Below, piece by piece: positions 56,893-64,000 of a stretch of 64,000 nt of DNA. The stretch is from Pseudomonas nicosulfuronedens (GTDB taxonomy: Bacteria; Pseudomonadota; Gammaproteobacteria; Pseudomonadales; Pseudomonadaceae): assembly GCF_005877905.1 (NCBI RefSeq), contig NZ_SWDV01000016.1:92463-156462 (forward strand), given 5' to 3'. The notes below the pieces were generated by a model. The model saw only the letters and a program-made list of their open reading frames with translations. It was not told the origin of the DNA and did no database searches. A program made the translations under genes and the position numbers. Within the stretch, counting starts at the first letter, position 1. Each line of letters starts with the position of its first letter.

Positions 56893-59223
56893 GTGCGCAA
56901 ACTCATAAGCTGGTGGAATTCCCGGGGTAACCTGGTTTCTCTGTCTGCCCTCTTCCTTCTGGTCCCGGTGATCGGCCGTTACAGTCTTGGCTGGGGCACG
57001 CCGCTGGGTTACCTGTCGGACCTCGCACTTGGCACCCTGCTGGTCGTCGCGTTGCACAACCGACGCCTGTTCATCGCCATTCCGGTCATGCTGATCTGGG
57101 CACTGTCGGTCATCGGCACCGCCGAGCTGGTCAGCGCCGTGGGCCGCATGCCCGCGCCGGAAGACCTGCATTTCCTCGCCGATCCGACCTTCGTCGCCAA
57201 CTCCACCGAGGGCGGTGGCCTCAACCACCTGCACCTGGCGATCCTGATCGGCGCCGGCATCCTGCTCTGCGCACTGCTCTGGCGCCGCCGCGAAACGCCG
57301 CTGCCACGCTACGCCTATGCCGTGCCGGCCGCGCTGCTGGCCGCCCACGCCGGCGTGCAATACTTCCAGCCCAGCGATGCGGAGATGTGGAAGCAGTTCA
57401 ACCTGCCGCACCAGCTTGTTTCACGCGCAGTCACCAGCGGCGAGATGGCCTATCAGGACTGGCGCGACCGCGACCAGCCGGAAGCCCGCCCGGATGTCAC
57501 GGGCCTGACCCAGCACGACCTCAACGGCACTCCGCTGCTGGCCGGCCGAGGGCAGGCGAAGAACGTGCTGATCATCGCCATGGAAGGTATCCCCGGCGCC
57601 TACGTCGCCACCAACCGCGCCGCCCTGAGCAGCAGCTACGAAGAATCGATGATGCCGCGCCTGAGCACCTGGGCCGAGCGCGCCATGACCACCCCGGACT
57701 ACGTGGTGCACAGCCACCAGACTATCCGCGGCCTCTACGCCATGCTCTGTGGCGACTACAGCAAGCTGGACAACGGCACGCCCAAGGGTGTCGAACTGCT
57801 GGGCAACCCGACCCGCGCCGCCGAATGTCTGCCGGCGCAGATGCACCAGGCCGGCTTCAGCACCCACTTCCTGCAGGGCGCCGGGCTGCGCTTCATGGCC
57901 AAGGACAAGGTCATGCCGGCCATGGGCTTCGACAAGACCCTGGGCCGTGACTGGTTCAAGAAAAAACCGTACCTGGAGTTCGCCTGGGGCATGGATGACA
58001 AGGCCTTCTTCGAAGGTGCGCTGGACTATGTCGGCCAGCTGCGCCAGAAGAAGCAGCCGTGGATGCTCACCTTGCTCACCGTCGGCACACACCAGCCGTA
58101 TTCGGCCACTCCCGAATACCTGGCCAAATACCCGACCCCGCGCCAGGCCGCCATCGCCTACCTGGACGACGCCGTCGACGCCTTCCTCAAGGGTCTGGAA
58201 GAAAAAGGCGTGCTCAAGGACACCCTGGTGATCGTCACCTCCGACGAATCCCACGGTATCGACAACGTACGCCTTGCCTCGGCCTGGGGCCTGAACCTGA
58301 TTCTTGCACCGGAACAGGCCGCTCTGCCGCCGGTGAAGGCCGGCGTCTACGGCCACGTCGACCTGGAGTCCTCGGTGCTCGACTACTTCGCGATCAAGGC
58401 GCCGCAGGATATCGCCGGCCGCTCGCTGTTCCGCGACTACACCACCGGCCGCGAGATGGTGTCCTTCACCAACGGCATGCAGCGCTACCACGACGGCAAG
58501 GGCAACTTCACCGAATGCGACTTCCAGCAGGTCTGCCGGCGCTACAAGAGTGACGGCTTCATTGCCGACACCGCCAAGTTCGAAGGCCGCTTCAGTGGTC
58601 GCGACGCTCGCCTGATGACCGCCCGCGCGGACATTCTCGACCAGTCGGTGACCAAGGCGCAGTCGGCCCGCGAATACCAGTTCGCGACCAAGGAGCGCAT
58701 CCGGCTGAAGCCGCAGATCGACAATGAGTACACCGACAACCTGATCGGCGCACAGTATCTGGAGTTTCCGGCCAACACCCACACCACGGTGCGCCTGAAG
58801 ATCCGCGCCATCCAGATGGACGCCAATGGCGCGAAAGTGACGCTCAAGACGCGCTCCTTCGAGAAGCCAGTGCCTATCGAGATGCCCGAATTCCCGCTGG
58901 TGAAACGCAACCAGCCGCTGGAGGTGACCTTCGGCTTCGACAACGAGGAAGCGCGCAAGGCGTTCTCCTTCCACCTGCTCGCCGAGGGCAAGGGCGTCAT
59001 CGAGATCACCGATTTCCACGTGCTGACCCAGCCGCGCAAATCGACGATCAACGCCACCGAAGCCGGTGGTACGGGGCTCGCCGACGCCAAGCTCCTGCCG
59101 ATTCCGCGACTGTCCGGGCACCCGAACCTGATGGCCAGTCAGCCGCCGGAATCCCAGGACGACATCACCCCCGCCGAAGCCATCGAAGATCCGAGCCCGC
59201 AACTGCGGCAGATGATGCAGTAA
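56893..59223 (+). CDS. LTA synthase/phosphoglycerol transferase-like sulfatase-family membrane protein
   Basis: This protein of about 776 residues has four or five transmembrane helices in the first ~180 residues, then a periplasmic sulfatase-fold domain: NVLIIAMEGIPGAYV, HSHQTIRGLYAMLCGDYSKL with a Thr nucleophile (Thr at HQTIRG), LLTVGTHQPYS, and VIVTSDESHGID carrying the metal Asp/Glu/His. A beta-rich C-terminal domain follows. The GTG start at 56893 is preferred because GGAG lies five bases upstream; a longer frame from 56770 lacks a site. The family transfers phosphoglycerol or phosphoethanolamine to glycans or lipids; the acceptor is unknown. Confidence 0.83.
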   Translation: MRKLISWWNSRGNLVSLSALFLLVPVIGRYSLGWGTPLGYLSDLALGTLLVVALHNRRLFIAIPVMLIWALSVIGTAELVSAVGRMPAPEDLHFLADPTFVANSTEGGGLNHLHLAILIGAGILLCALLWRRRETPLPRYAYAVPAALLAAHAGVQYFQPSDAEMWKQFNLPHQLVSRAVTSGEMAYQDWRDRDQPEARPDVTGLTQHDLNGTPLLAGRGQAKNVLIIAMEGIPGAYVATNRAALSSSYEESMMPRLSTWAERAMTTPDYVVHSHQTIRGLYAMLCGDYSKLDNGTPKGVELLGNPTRAAECLPAQMHQAGFSTHFLQGAGLRFMAKDKVMPAMGFDKTLGRDWFKKKPYLEFAWGMDDKAFFEGALDYVGQLRQKKQPWMLTLLTVGTHQPYSATPEYLAKYPTPRQAAIAYLDDAVDAFLKGLEEKGVLKDTLVIVTSDESHGIDNVRLASAWGLNLILAPEQAALPPVKAGVYGHVDLESSVLDYFAIKAPQDIAGRSLFRDYTTGREMVSFTNGMQRYHDGKGNFTECDFQQVCRRYKSDGFIADTAKFEGRFSGRDARLMTARADILDQSVTKAQSAREYQFATKERIRLKPQIDNEYTDNLIGAQYLEFPANTHTTVRLKIRAIQMDANGAKVTLKTRSFEKPVPIEMPEFPLVKRNQPLEVTFGFDNEEARKAFSFHLLAEGKGVIEITDFHVLTQPRKSTINATEAGGTGLADAKLLPIPRLSGHPNLMASQPPESQDDITPAEAIEDPSPQLRQMMQ

Positions 59224-59407
59224 CCCCAACCGGCGGCCCCAGGGCCGTCGGACTTTTAACGGCCGGCCTAAACTGGCACTATCCCGCCCCCCGCGCCATC
59301 AGCCGACGCCCCGATCCAGCGCGGCTAGTTCAGCCCAGGCGACAACGCCGAGCGGCAATGCGACAACTTGCCACTACAGCCGACGACCGCGGCAGATGGG
59401 CGCTTGG

Positions 59408-59423
59408 CGCACTCCAGAGTGCG
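59408..59423. promoter_or_regulatory. palindrome upstream of amino-acid ABC operon
   Basis: CGCACTCCAGAGTGCG is a near-perfect dyad. It resembles an NtrC site but the GCACT/AGTGC arms are four, not five, bases apart. Confidence 0.45.
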
Positions 59424-59446
59424 TGTTAGGTTGCCCCTCGCCAGGA

Positions 59447-59462
59447 TGGCCCCGATTCTGCA
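59447..59462 (+). promoter_or_regulatory. candidate sigma-54 promoter of the amino-acid ABC operon
   Basis: TGGCCCCGATTCTGCA keeps GG-N10-GC spacing and a CTGCA -12 box; the -24 block lacks the A of TGGCAC. It is about 45 bases before the ATG. Confidence 0.4.
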
Positions 59463-59485
59463 GTGACCTGCTGCGAAAGCGTCCG

Positions 59486-59493
59486 AATAACAA
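59486..59493 (+). promoter_or_regulatory. candidate Hfq/Crc motif before the amino-acid ABC operon
   Basis: AATAACAA fits AANAANAA and stands just before the GAGGAG ribosome site and the ATG at 59508. Confidence 0.45.
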
Positions 59494-59507
59494 TAGAGGA
59501 GCCCCCT

Positions 59508-60281
59508 ATGGCCACGGCCATACCCGCACTGGAAATCCGTAACCTGCACAAGCGTTACGGTGACCTGGAAGTGCTCAAAGGCATTTCCCTGACCGCCCGC
59601 GACGGCGATGTGATTTCCATTCTCGGCTCCTCCGGTTCCGGTAAATCCACGTTCCTGCGCTGCATCAACCTGCTGGAGAACCCGCACCAGGGCCAGATTC
59701 TGGTCGCCGGTGAAGAACTCAAGCTGAAGAAAACCAAGGACGGCTCGCTGGTCGCCTCGGACAACAAGCAGATCAACCGTCTGCGCAGCGAACTGGGCTT
59801 CGTCTTCCAGAACTTCAACCTCTGGCCGCACATGAGCATCCTCGACAACATCATCGAGGCACCGCGTCGTGTACTGGGCAAGACCAAGGCCGAAGCCACC
59901 GAGATTGCCGAGGCCCTGCTGGCCAAGGTCGGCATCTCCGACAAGCGCCACAGCTTCCCCGCGCAGCTTTCCGGTGGTCAGCAGCAACGCGCCGCCATCG
60001 CCCGCACCCTGGCGATGCAGCCCAAGGTCATCCTCTTCGATGAGCCAACGTCGGCACTGGACCCGGAAATGGTCCAGGAAGTGCTTAACGTTATCCGCGC
60101 GCTCGCCGACGAGGGTCGCACCATGCTGCTGGTGACCCATGAAATGAACTTTGCCCGCCAGGTATCCAGCGAGGTGGTGTTCCTCCACCAGGGCCTGGTA
60201 GAAGAGCAGGGACCGCCGCAGCAGGTATTTGACAACCCGCAATCGGCACGCTGTAAACAATTCATGTCCAGCCACCGCTAA
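59508..60281 (+). CDS. polar amino-acid ABC transporter, ATP-binding protein
   Basis: This 257-residue ATPase of the HisP/ArtP/AotP class has Walker A GSSGSGKST near residue 44, FVFQNFNLWPHMS, signature LSGGQQQRAAIAR, Walker B VILFDEPTSALDP and VTHEMNFARQ. ATG 59508 follows GAGGAG. It is first of a four-gene operon with the binding protein and two permeases. Basic amino acids (arginine, ornithine, lysine, histidine) are the usual cargo of this class in pseudomonads. Confidence 0.94.
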   Translation: MATAIPALEIRNLHKRYGDLEVLKGISLTARDGDVISILGSSGSGKSTFLRCINLLENPHQGQILVAGEELKLKKTKDGSLVASDNKQINRLRSELGFVFQNFNLWPHMSILDNIIEAPRRVLGKTKAEATEIAEALLAKVGISDKRHSFPAQLSGGQQQRAAIARTLAMQPKVILFDEPTSALDPEMVQEVLNVIRALADEGRTMLLVTHEMNFARQVSSEVVFLHQGLVEEQGPPQQVFDNPQSARCKQFMSSHR

Positions 60282-60295
60282 CGGAGCATCACTGC

Positions 60296-61048
60296 ATGAA
60301 CAACTATAAGAAGATCGTTCTGGCTATCGCGGCCACCTTCGCACTGGGGAGCCAGGCCATCGCCGCAGACAAACTGCGCATCGGTACCGAAGGCGCCTAC
60401 CCGCCCTTCAACGGCATCGACGCCAGCGGCCAGGTCGTCGGTTTCGATATCGAGATCGGCAAGGCGCTGTGCGCCAAGATGAAGACCGAGTGCGACGTCG
60501 TCACCTCCGACTGGGACGGCATCATCCCGGCCCTGAACGCCAAGAAGTTCGACTTCATCGTCGCCTCCATGTCGATCACCGACGAGCGCAAACAGGCAGT
60601 CGACTTCACCAACCCCTACTACACCAACAAGCTGCAGTTCGTGGCGCCCAAGTCGACCGACTTCAAGACCGACAAGGGCTACCTGAAAGGCAAGGTGATC
60701 GGTGCCCAGCGCGCGACCATCGCGGGTACCTGGCTGGAGGACAACATGTCCGACACCGTCACCATCAAGCTGTACGACACCCAGGAAAACGCCTACCTCG
60801 ACCTCTCCTCGGGCCGCCTCGATGGCGTGCTGGCCGACAAGTTCGTGCAGTACGACTGGCTGAAGAGCGATGCCGGCAAGGACTTCGAGTTCAAAGGCGA
60901 GCCGGTGTTCGACAACGACAAGATCGGCATCGCCGTGCGCAAGGGCGACCCGCTGCGTGACAAGCTGAACGCCGCTCTGAAGGAAATCGTCGACGACGGT
61001 ACCTACAAGAAGATCAACGACAAGTACTTCCCCTTCAGCATCTACTGA
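60296..61048 (+). CDS. polar amino-acid ABC transporter, substrate-binding protein
   Basis: This 250-residue periplasmic protein has a signal peptide (IAATFALGSQAIAA) and an LAO/HisJ-type body: LRIGTEGAYPPFNGIDASGQVVGFDIEIGKALC, DWDGIIPALNAKKFDFIVASMSIT, RKQAVDFTNPYY, and a C-terminal KINDKYFPFSIY. The conserved Asp/Arg/Ser/Thr set of the alpha-amino-acid site is recognisable. It lies 14 bp after the ATPase gene. Confidence 0.94.
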   Translation: MNNYKKIVLAIAATFALGSQAIAADKLRIGTEGAYPPFNGIDASGQVVGFDIEIGKALCAKMKTECDVVTSDWDGIIPALNAKKFDFIVASMSITDERKQAVDFTNPYYTNKLQFVAPKSTDFKTDKGYLKGKVIGAQRATIAGTWLEDNMSDTVTIKLYDTQENAYLDLSSGRLDGVLADKFVQYDWLKSDAGKDFEFKGEPVFDNDKIGIAVRKGDPLRDKLNAALKEIVDDGTYKKINDKYFPFSIY

Positions 61049-61104
61049 TGCACGTGCCGCGCCGCCCCTTGCCGGGCGGCGCGCGCCTTCAGGCGTGACT
61101 CCCC

Positions 61105-61800
61105 ATGATTTTCGACCTGCACGGCTTTGGCGATCAGTTGATCGCCGGCACCTGGATGACACTCAAGCTTTCGCTCGCCGCAGTCTGCGTGGGACTGATC
61201 CTCGGCTTGCTCGGCGCCGTCGCCAAGACCTCGAAGAACAGCTTCCTGCGCATGCTCGGCGGTTTCTACACCACCGTAGTGCGCGGCGTACCCGAGACAC
61301 TCTGGGTATTGATGATCTATTTCGGCACCGTGGCCGGCCTGAACGCCATCGGTGACCTGTTCGGTTATCCCGAATTCGCCCTGTCGCCATTCGCGGCGGG
61401 CACCTGTGCCCTGGGCCTGTGCTTTGGCGCCTACGCCACCGAAGTCTTCCGTGGCGCACTGCTGGCGATCCCCAAAGGCCACCGCGAGGCTGGCCAGGCA
61501 CTGGGCCTCTCCGCCCCGCGCATCTTCTGGCGCATCGTGCTGCCGCAGGTATGGCGCGTGGCGCTGCCGGGCCTGGGCAACCTCTATCTGATTCTGCTGA
61601 AGGACACCGCGCTGGTTTCGCTGATCACCCTCGACGAAATCATGCGCAAGGCCCAGGTTGCTTCCAATGCGACCAAGGAACCTTTCACCTTCTACATGAC
61701 CGCGGCCTTCATCTACCTGGGCCTGACCGTCTTCATCATGGCCGCCCTGCATTTCCTCGAGCGTCGCGCCGGCCGTGGCTTCGTGAGGAATGAGCTATGA
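61105..61800 (+). CDS. polar amino-acid ABC transporter, permease (HisQ type)
   Basis: This 231-residue inner-membrane protein has about five transmembrane helices: the TWMTLKLSLAAVCVGLILGLLG start, YTTVVRGVPETLWVLMIYFGT and the EAA loop EVFRGALLAIPKGHREAGQALGLS. It overlaps the next permease gene by four bases (ATGA). Confidence 0.93.
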   Translation: MIFDLHGFGDQLIAGTWMTLKLSLAAVCVGLILGLLGAVAKTSKNSFLRMLGGFYTTVVRGVPETLWVLMIYFGTVAGLNAIGDLFGYPEFALSPFAAGTCALGLCFGAYATEVFRGALLAIPKGHREAGQALGLSAPRIFWRIVLPQVWRVALPGLGNLYLILLKDTALVSLITLDEIMRKAQVASNATKEPFTFYMTAAFIYLGLTVFIMAALHFLERRAGRGFVRNEL

Positions 61801-62489
61801 CCGATCTCGAGCTGATCCTCAAATGGATGCCAAAGATGCTCCAGGGCGCTACCCTGACCCTGGAGCTGCTGGCCATTGCCGTGGTCGCCGGCCTGTGCCT
61901 CGCCGTACCGCTGGGCATTGCCCGCGCTTCGCGGCACTGGTATGTGCGCGCCGTACCCTACGCCTACATCTTCTTCTTCCGCGGCACACCACTGCTGCTG
62001 CAGCTGTTCATCGTCTACTACGGCTTCGCCCAGTTCGAGAGCGTTCGCAAGGGGCCGCTCTGGCCGTATCTGCGCGATCCCTACTGGTGCGCCCTGCTGA
62101 CCATGACGCTGCACACCGCGGCCTACATCGCCGAGATCCTGCGTGGTGCCATCCACGCCATCCCGGTGGGTGAAGTGGAAGCCGCCCGCGCGCTGGGCAT
62201 GTCTCGTCGCCAAGCACTGTTCCACATCATCCTGCCGCGCGCCGCGCGCATCGCCATGCCGGCCTACAGCAACGAGGTGATCCTCATGCTCAAGGCCAGC
62301 GCCGTGGTGTACACCGTGACCCTGTTCGACATCATGGGCATGACCCGCACCATCATCGCGCGCACCTACGAGGCCATGCTGTTCTTCTGCCTCGCCGGAC
62401 TGTTCTACCTGGTCATCACCCTGCTGCTGACCCGCATCTTCCGCCTGCTGGAACGCTGGCTGAAAGTGGACTCCATGCAGGGCCGCTGA
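61797..62489 (+). CDS. polar amino-acid ABC transporter, permease (HisM type)
   Basis: This 230-residue partner of the preceding permease shares its topology: GATLTLELLAIAVVAGLCLAVPLGI, YIFFFRGTPLLLQLFIVYYG and EILRGAIHAIPVGEVEAARALGMSRRQA. It ends the operon; a TATAAT box for the next gene begins 28 bp after its stop. Confidence 0.93.
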   Translation: MTDLELILKWMPKMLQGATLTLELLAIAVVAGLCLAVPLGIARASRHWYVRAVPYAYIFFFRGTPLLLQLFIVYYGFAQFESVRKGPLWPYLRDPYWCALLTMTLHTAAYIAEILRGAIHAIPVGEVEAARALGMSRRQALFHIILPRAARIAMPAYSNEVILMLKASAVVYTVTLFDIMGMTRTIIARTYEAMLFFCLAGLFYLVITLLLTRIFRLLERWLKVDSMQGR

Positions 62490-62517
62490 CCGGCGCACCG
62501 CTCGCCCACGGGGCCGC

Positions 62518-62523
62518 TATAAT
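62518..62523 (+). promoter_or_regulatory. candidate sigma-70 -10 box before the methyltransferase gene
   Basis: TATAAT followed by GCGCGCC, the same AATGCGCGCC context as the tRNA-Phe promoter. No good -35 at 17 bases. Confidence 0.5.
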
Positions 62524-63775
62524 GCGCGCCCCGTGGCTTCCTCCCCTTCGCACCGTGCTCCCGAACGATACTCCCCTGACCGGCTCCGACCTGCTCCAGC
62601 GCTTCCAGGCTCTGGATGGGTTCCTGCTGGATCATCAGGCGCTGTGGCGGCCGAAGCCCTTCACGGAACTGGAACTGCCCTGGGAGCGCGATCACCCCGA
62701 ACTGGCCACCTGGCTGCGCAGTCGCAGCCTCGAGGACGCCGATGCGGCGCATAACACGCCTGAACAGCTCGACGCTCCCGCCCCCTTCCCCGCACTGGCC
62801 GCCACCGCCGCGCAGCTGTCCGCCGTTGGCGAACTCCCGGCAACGCCACTGGGCAAGCTGCCGAACCAACTGACGGTCGATGTCCCCGGCCGAAAGTGGC
62901 AACAGATCGAAGCCTTCGCCAGCCGCCTGGATTTCGCCGAAGCACCGCAACAATGGCTCGACTGGTGCGCCGGCAAAGGCCATCTTGGCCGCCTGCTGGC
63001 TCGCGACGGCAAGCCGCTGCTGAGCCTGGAGTTCGACAAATCCCTGGTGGAAGATGGCCAACGCCTGAGCGACCGGCTTCAGCTTCACGCCCGACATCGC
63101 CAGCAGGACGTGCTAGCACCCGACGCCCACCAGCACCTGCAAGCCGAGCACACGGCTGTCGCCCTGCACGCCTGCGGCAACCTGCACGTGCGCCTGCTGC
63201 AGCTCGCCAGCGCCCAGGGCTGCCGTCAGCTGGCAGTGGCACCCTGCTGCTACAACCGCATCGATAGCGAGCACTACCAGCCGCTCTCGACCGCCGCGCA
63301 AGGCTCCGCTCTACTGCTCTCGCGGGACGACCTGCGCTTGCCGCTCGCCGAAACCGTGACCGCTGGCGCCCGCGTGCGCCGCCAGCGCGACGAATCAATG
63401 GCGCGGCGACTGGCATTCGACCTGCTGCAACGGGAAGTCCGCCGCAGCCACGACTACCTGACCACTCCTTCAGTGTCGCCAATCTGGTTGGACAAGCCAT
63501 TCGCCGACTACTGCTGCGACCTCGCCGCCCTCAGGGGGCTCGACCTGCCTGCTGGGACGGACTGGCAGAAACTGGAGGCACGGGGCTGGCAGCGCCTGGC
63601 CCAGGTTCGCAACCTTGAACTGGTGCGCGGGCTGTTCCGCCGCCCCATGGAGCTGTGGCTGTTGCTCGACCGCGCGTTATTCCTCGAGGAACAGGGCTAT
63701 CGCGCCACCTTGGGCGCCTTCTGCGCCACCCGGATGACCCCTCGCAACCTGCTGTTGCTGGCTGAACGCACCTGA
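62522..63775 (+). CDS. SAM-dependent methyltransferase, Methyltransf_32-like
   Basis: This protein of about 417 residues has a class I methyltransferase core: WLDWCAGKGHLGRLLARDG (motif I), LLSLEFDKSLVEDGQRL (motif II acidic), AVALHACGNLHVRLLQLA and LAVAPCCYNRI, the last three giving the ACG..CCYN pattern shared with GSTCD/METTL25-type enzymes. A basic C-terminal region follows. The ATG at 62522 overlaps a TATAAT box, so translation may really start at GTG 62555. Substrate unknown. Confidence 0.8.
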   Translation: MRAPWLPPLRTVLPNDTPLTGSDLLQRFQALDGFLLDHQALWRPKPFTELELPWERDHPELATWLRSRSLEDADAAHNTPEQLDAPAPFPALAATAAQLSAVGELPATPLGKLPNQLTVDVPGRKWQQIEAFASRLDFAEAPQQWLDWCAGKGHLGRLLARDGKPLLSLEFDKSLVEDGQRLSDRLQLHARHRQQDVLAPDAHQHLQAEHTAVALHACGNLHVRLLQLASAQGCRQLAVAPCCYNRIDSEHYQPLSTAAQGSALLLSRDDLRLPLAETVTAGARVRRQRDESMARRLAFDLLQREVRRSHDYLTTPSVSPIWLDKPFADYCCDLAALRGLDLPAGTDWQKLEARGWQRLAQVRNLELVRGLFRRPMELWLLLDRALFLEEQGYRATLGAFCATRMTPRNLLLLAERT

Positions 63776-64000
63776 GACGGTCGTTCCAGCGCTTCACCCA
63801 CAGACCCTGTGGATAACTCTGTTCGTAACCCAGGAAGAACCGTCCCTGACTGACCGCCCAGACCGCCTCGCTGCGATCTGGTTATTTTTTGTACATATAA
63901 ATTAAATACTTAAAAAACAGCAAGTTACGAAACTTCGTGATTGCTATCACATCTCATATGCAATTTCTGCCCTAAAGCTTTCCCCCTTGTGCATAAAGAG
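63776..64000. other. intergenic end of the window, AT-rich with a CRP/Vfr-like box
   Basis: No gene is visible. Features are a hairpin CCCACAG-ACC-CTGTGG with TGTGGATAA at 63808-63816, an AT-rich tract from about 63880 to 63930 that is far below the surrounding GC content, and CGTGA-TTGCTA-TCACA at 63936-63951, which matches the CRP/Vfr consensus TGTGA-N6-TCACA with one mismatch. It is probably the promoter region of a gene beyond the window. Confidence 0.5.

Overview
The window is about 64 kb of high-GC chromosome from a Pseudomonas, most likely outside but related to the P. aeruginosa group (P. nitroreducens/knackmussii/citronellolis-like). The reasons are the gene order (hut - blc - fbp - estA - typA - thiI - glnA - ntrBC - secB - gpmI - ctpA - hisFAHB - asmA-like - mutY - yggX - tRNA-Phe - amino-acid ABC transporter), which follows P. 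aeruginosa from memory, and the many short palindromic repeats of the GTAGGAGCGAGC...GCTCGCTCCTAC type between genes. I see no prophage, insertion sequence, integron or CRISPR array. This is core chromosome with a rich regulatory layer.

Layout. 1-432: tail of a LysR regulator. 530-16557: a complete histidine utilisation (hut) region. A minus-strand operon runs hutU, an NCS1-type permease, hutX-hutW-hutV (ABC transporter), an atypical ammonia-lyase paralogue, hutI and hutG. Beside it lie an orphan HutX-like binding protein, the canonical hutH, hutD-hutC and the divergent hutF. HutF plus HutG define the five-step pathway through N-formylglutamate. 16799-26652: lipocalin, small lipoprotein, DUF924 protein, fbp, esterase autotransporter estA, and a DUF3999/DUF2339 membrane pair. 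26991-38632: typA, thiI, glnA, an MscS-type channel, two DUF4124 proteins and ntrB-ntrC. 38957-47062: trmL, a small membrane protein, a repeat-built sRNA locus resembling NrsZ, secB-grxC-rhodanese, gpmI, an EnvC-like protein, ctpA and a divergent polysaccharide deacetylase. 47179-52275: two orphan family-3 binding proteins, then hisF-hisA-DUF2164-hisH-hisB. 52416-63775: PanZ-like GNAT, AsmA family protein, mutY-yggX, tRNA-Phe, an LTA-synthase-like sulfatase, a four-gene polar amino-acid ABC transporter and a methyltransferase.

Nitrogen control unites the window. Sigma-54 (-24/-12) elements with exact GG-N10-GC spacing precede hutU, hutH, glnA and the NrsZ-like RNA, with a weaker one before the amino-acid ABC operon. 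NtrC-type GCACC-N5-GGTGC sites sit upstream of glnA and over the putative ntrB promoter. At both hutU and hutH a TGTA-N2-TACA HutC operator lies on the predicted sigma-54 transcription start, and a third operator lies between hutC and hutF. Hfq/Crc-type AANAANAA motifs lie in the leaders of the hut permease, hutF and the amino-acid ABC operon, which suggests a carbon-repression layer.

The most interesting points are the four-unit sRNA locus with covarying stems, the ammonia-lyase that lacks the Ala-Ser-Gly cofactor triad by a clean in-frame deletion, the operator-on-start-site design of the two hut promoters, and a three-copy 22-bp tandem repeat upstream of an orphan binding protein gene.
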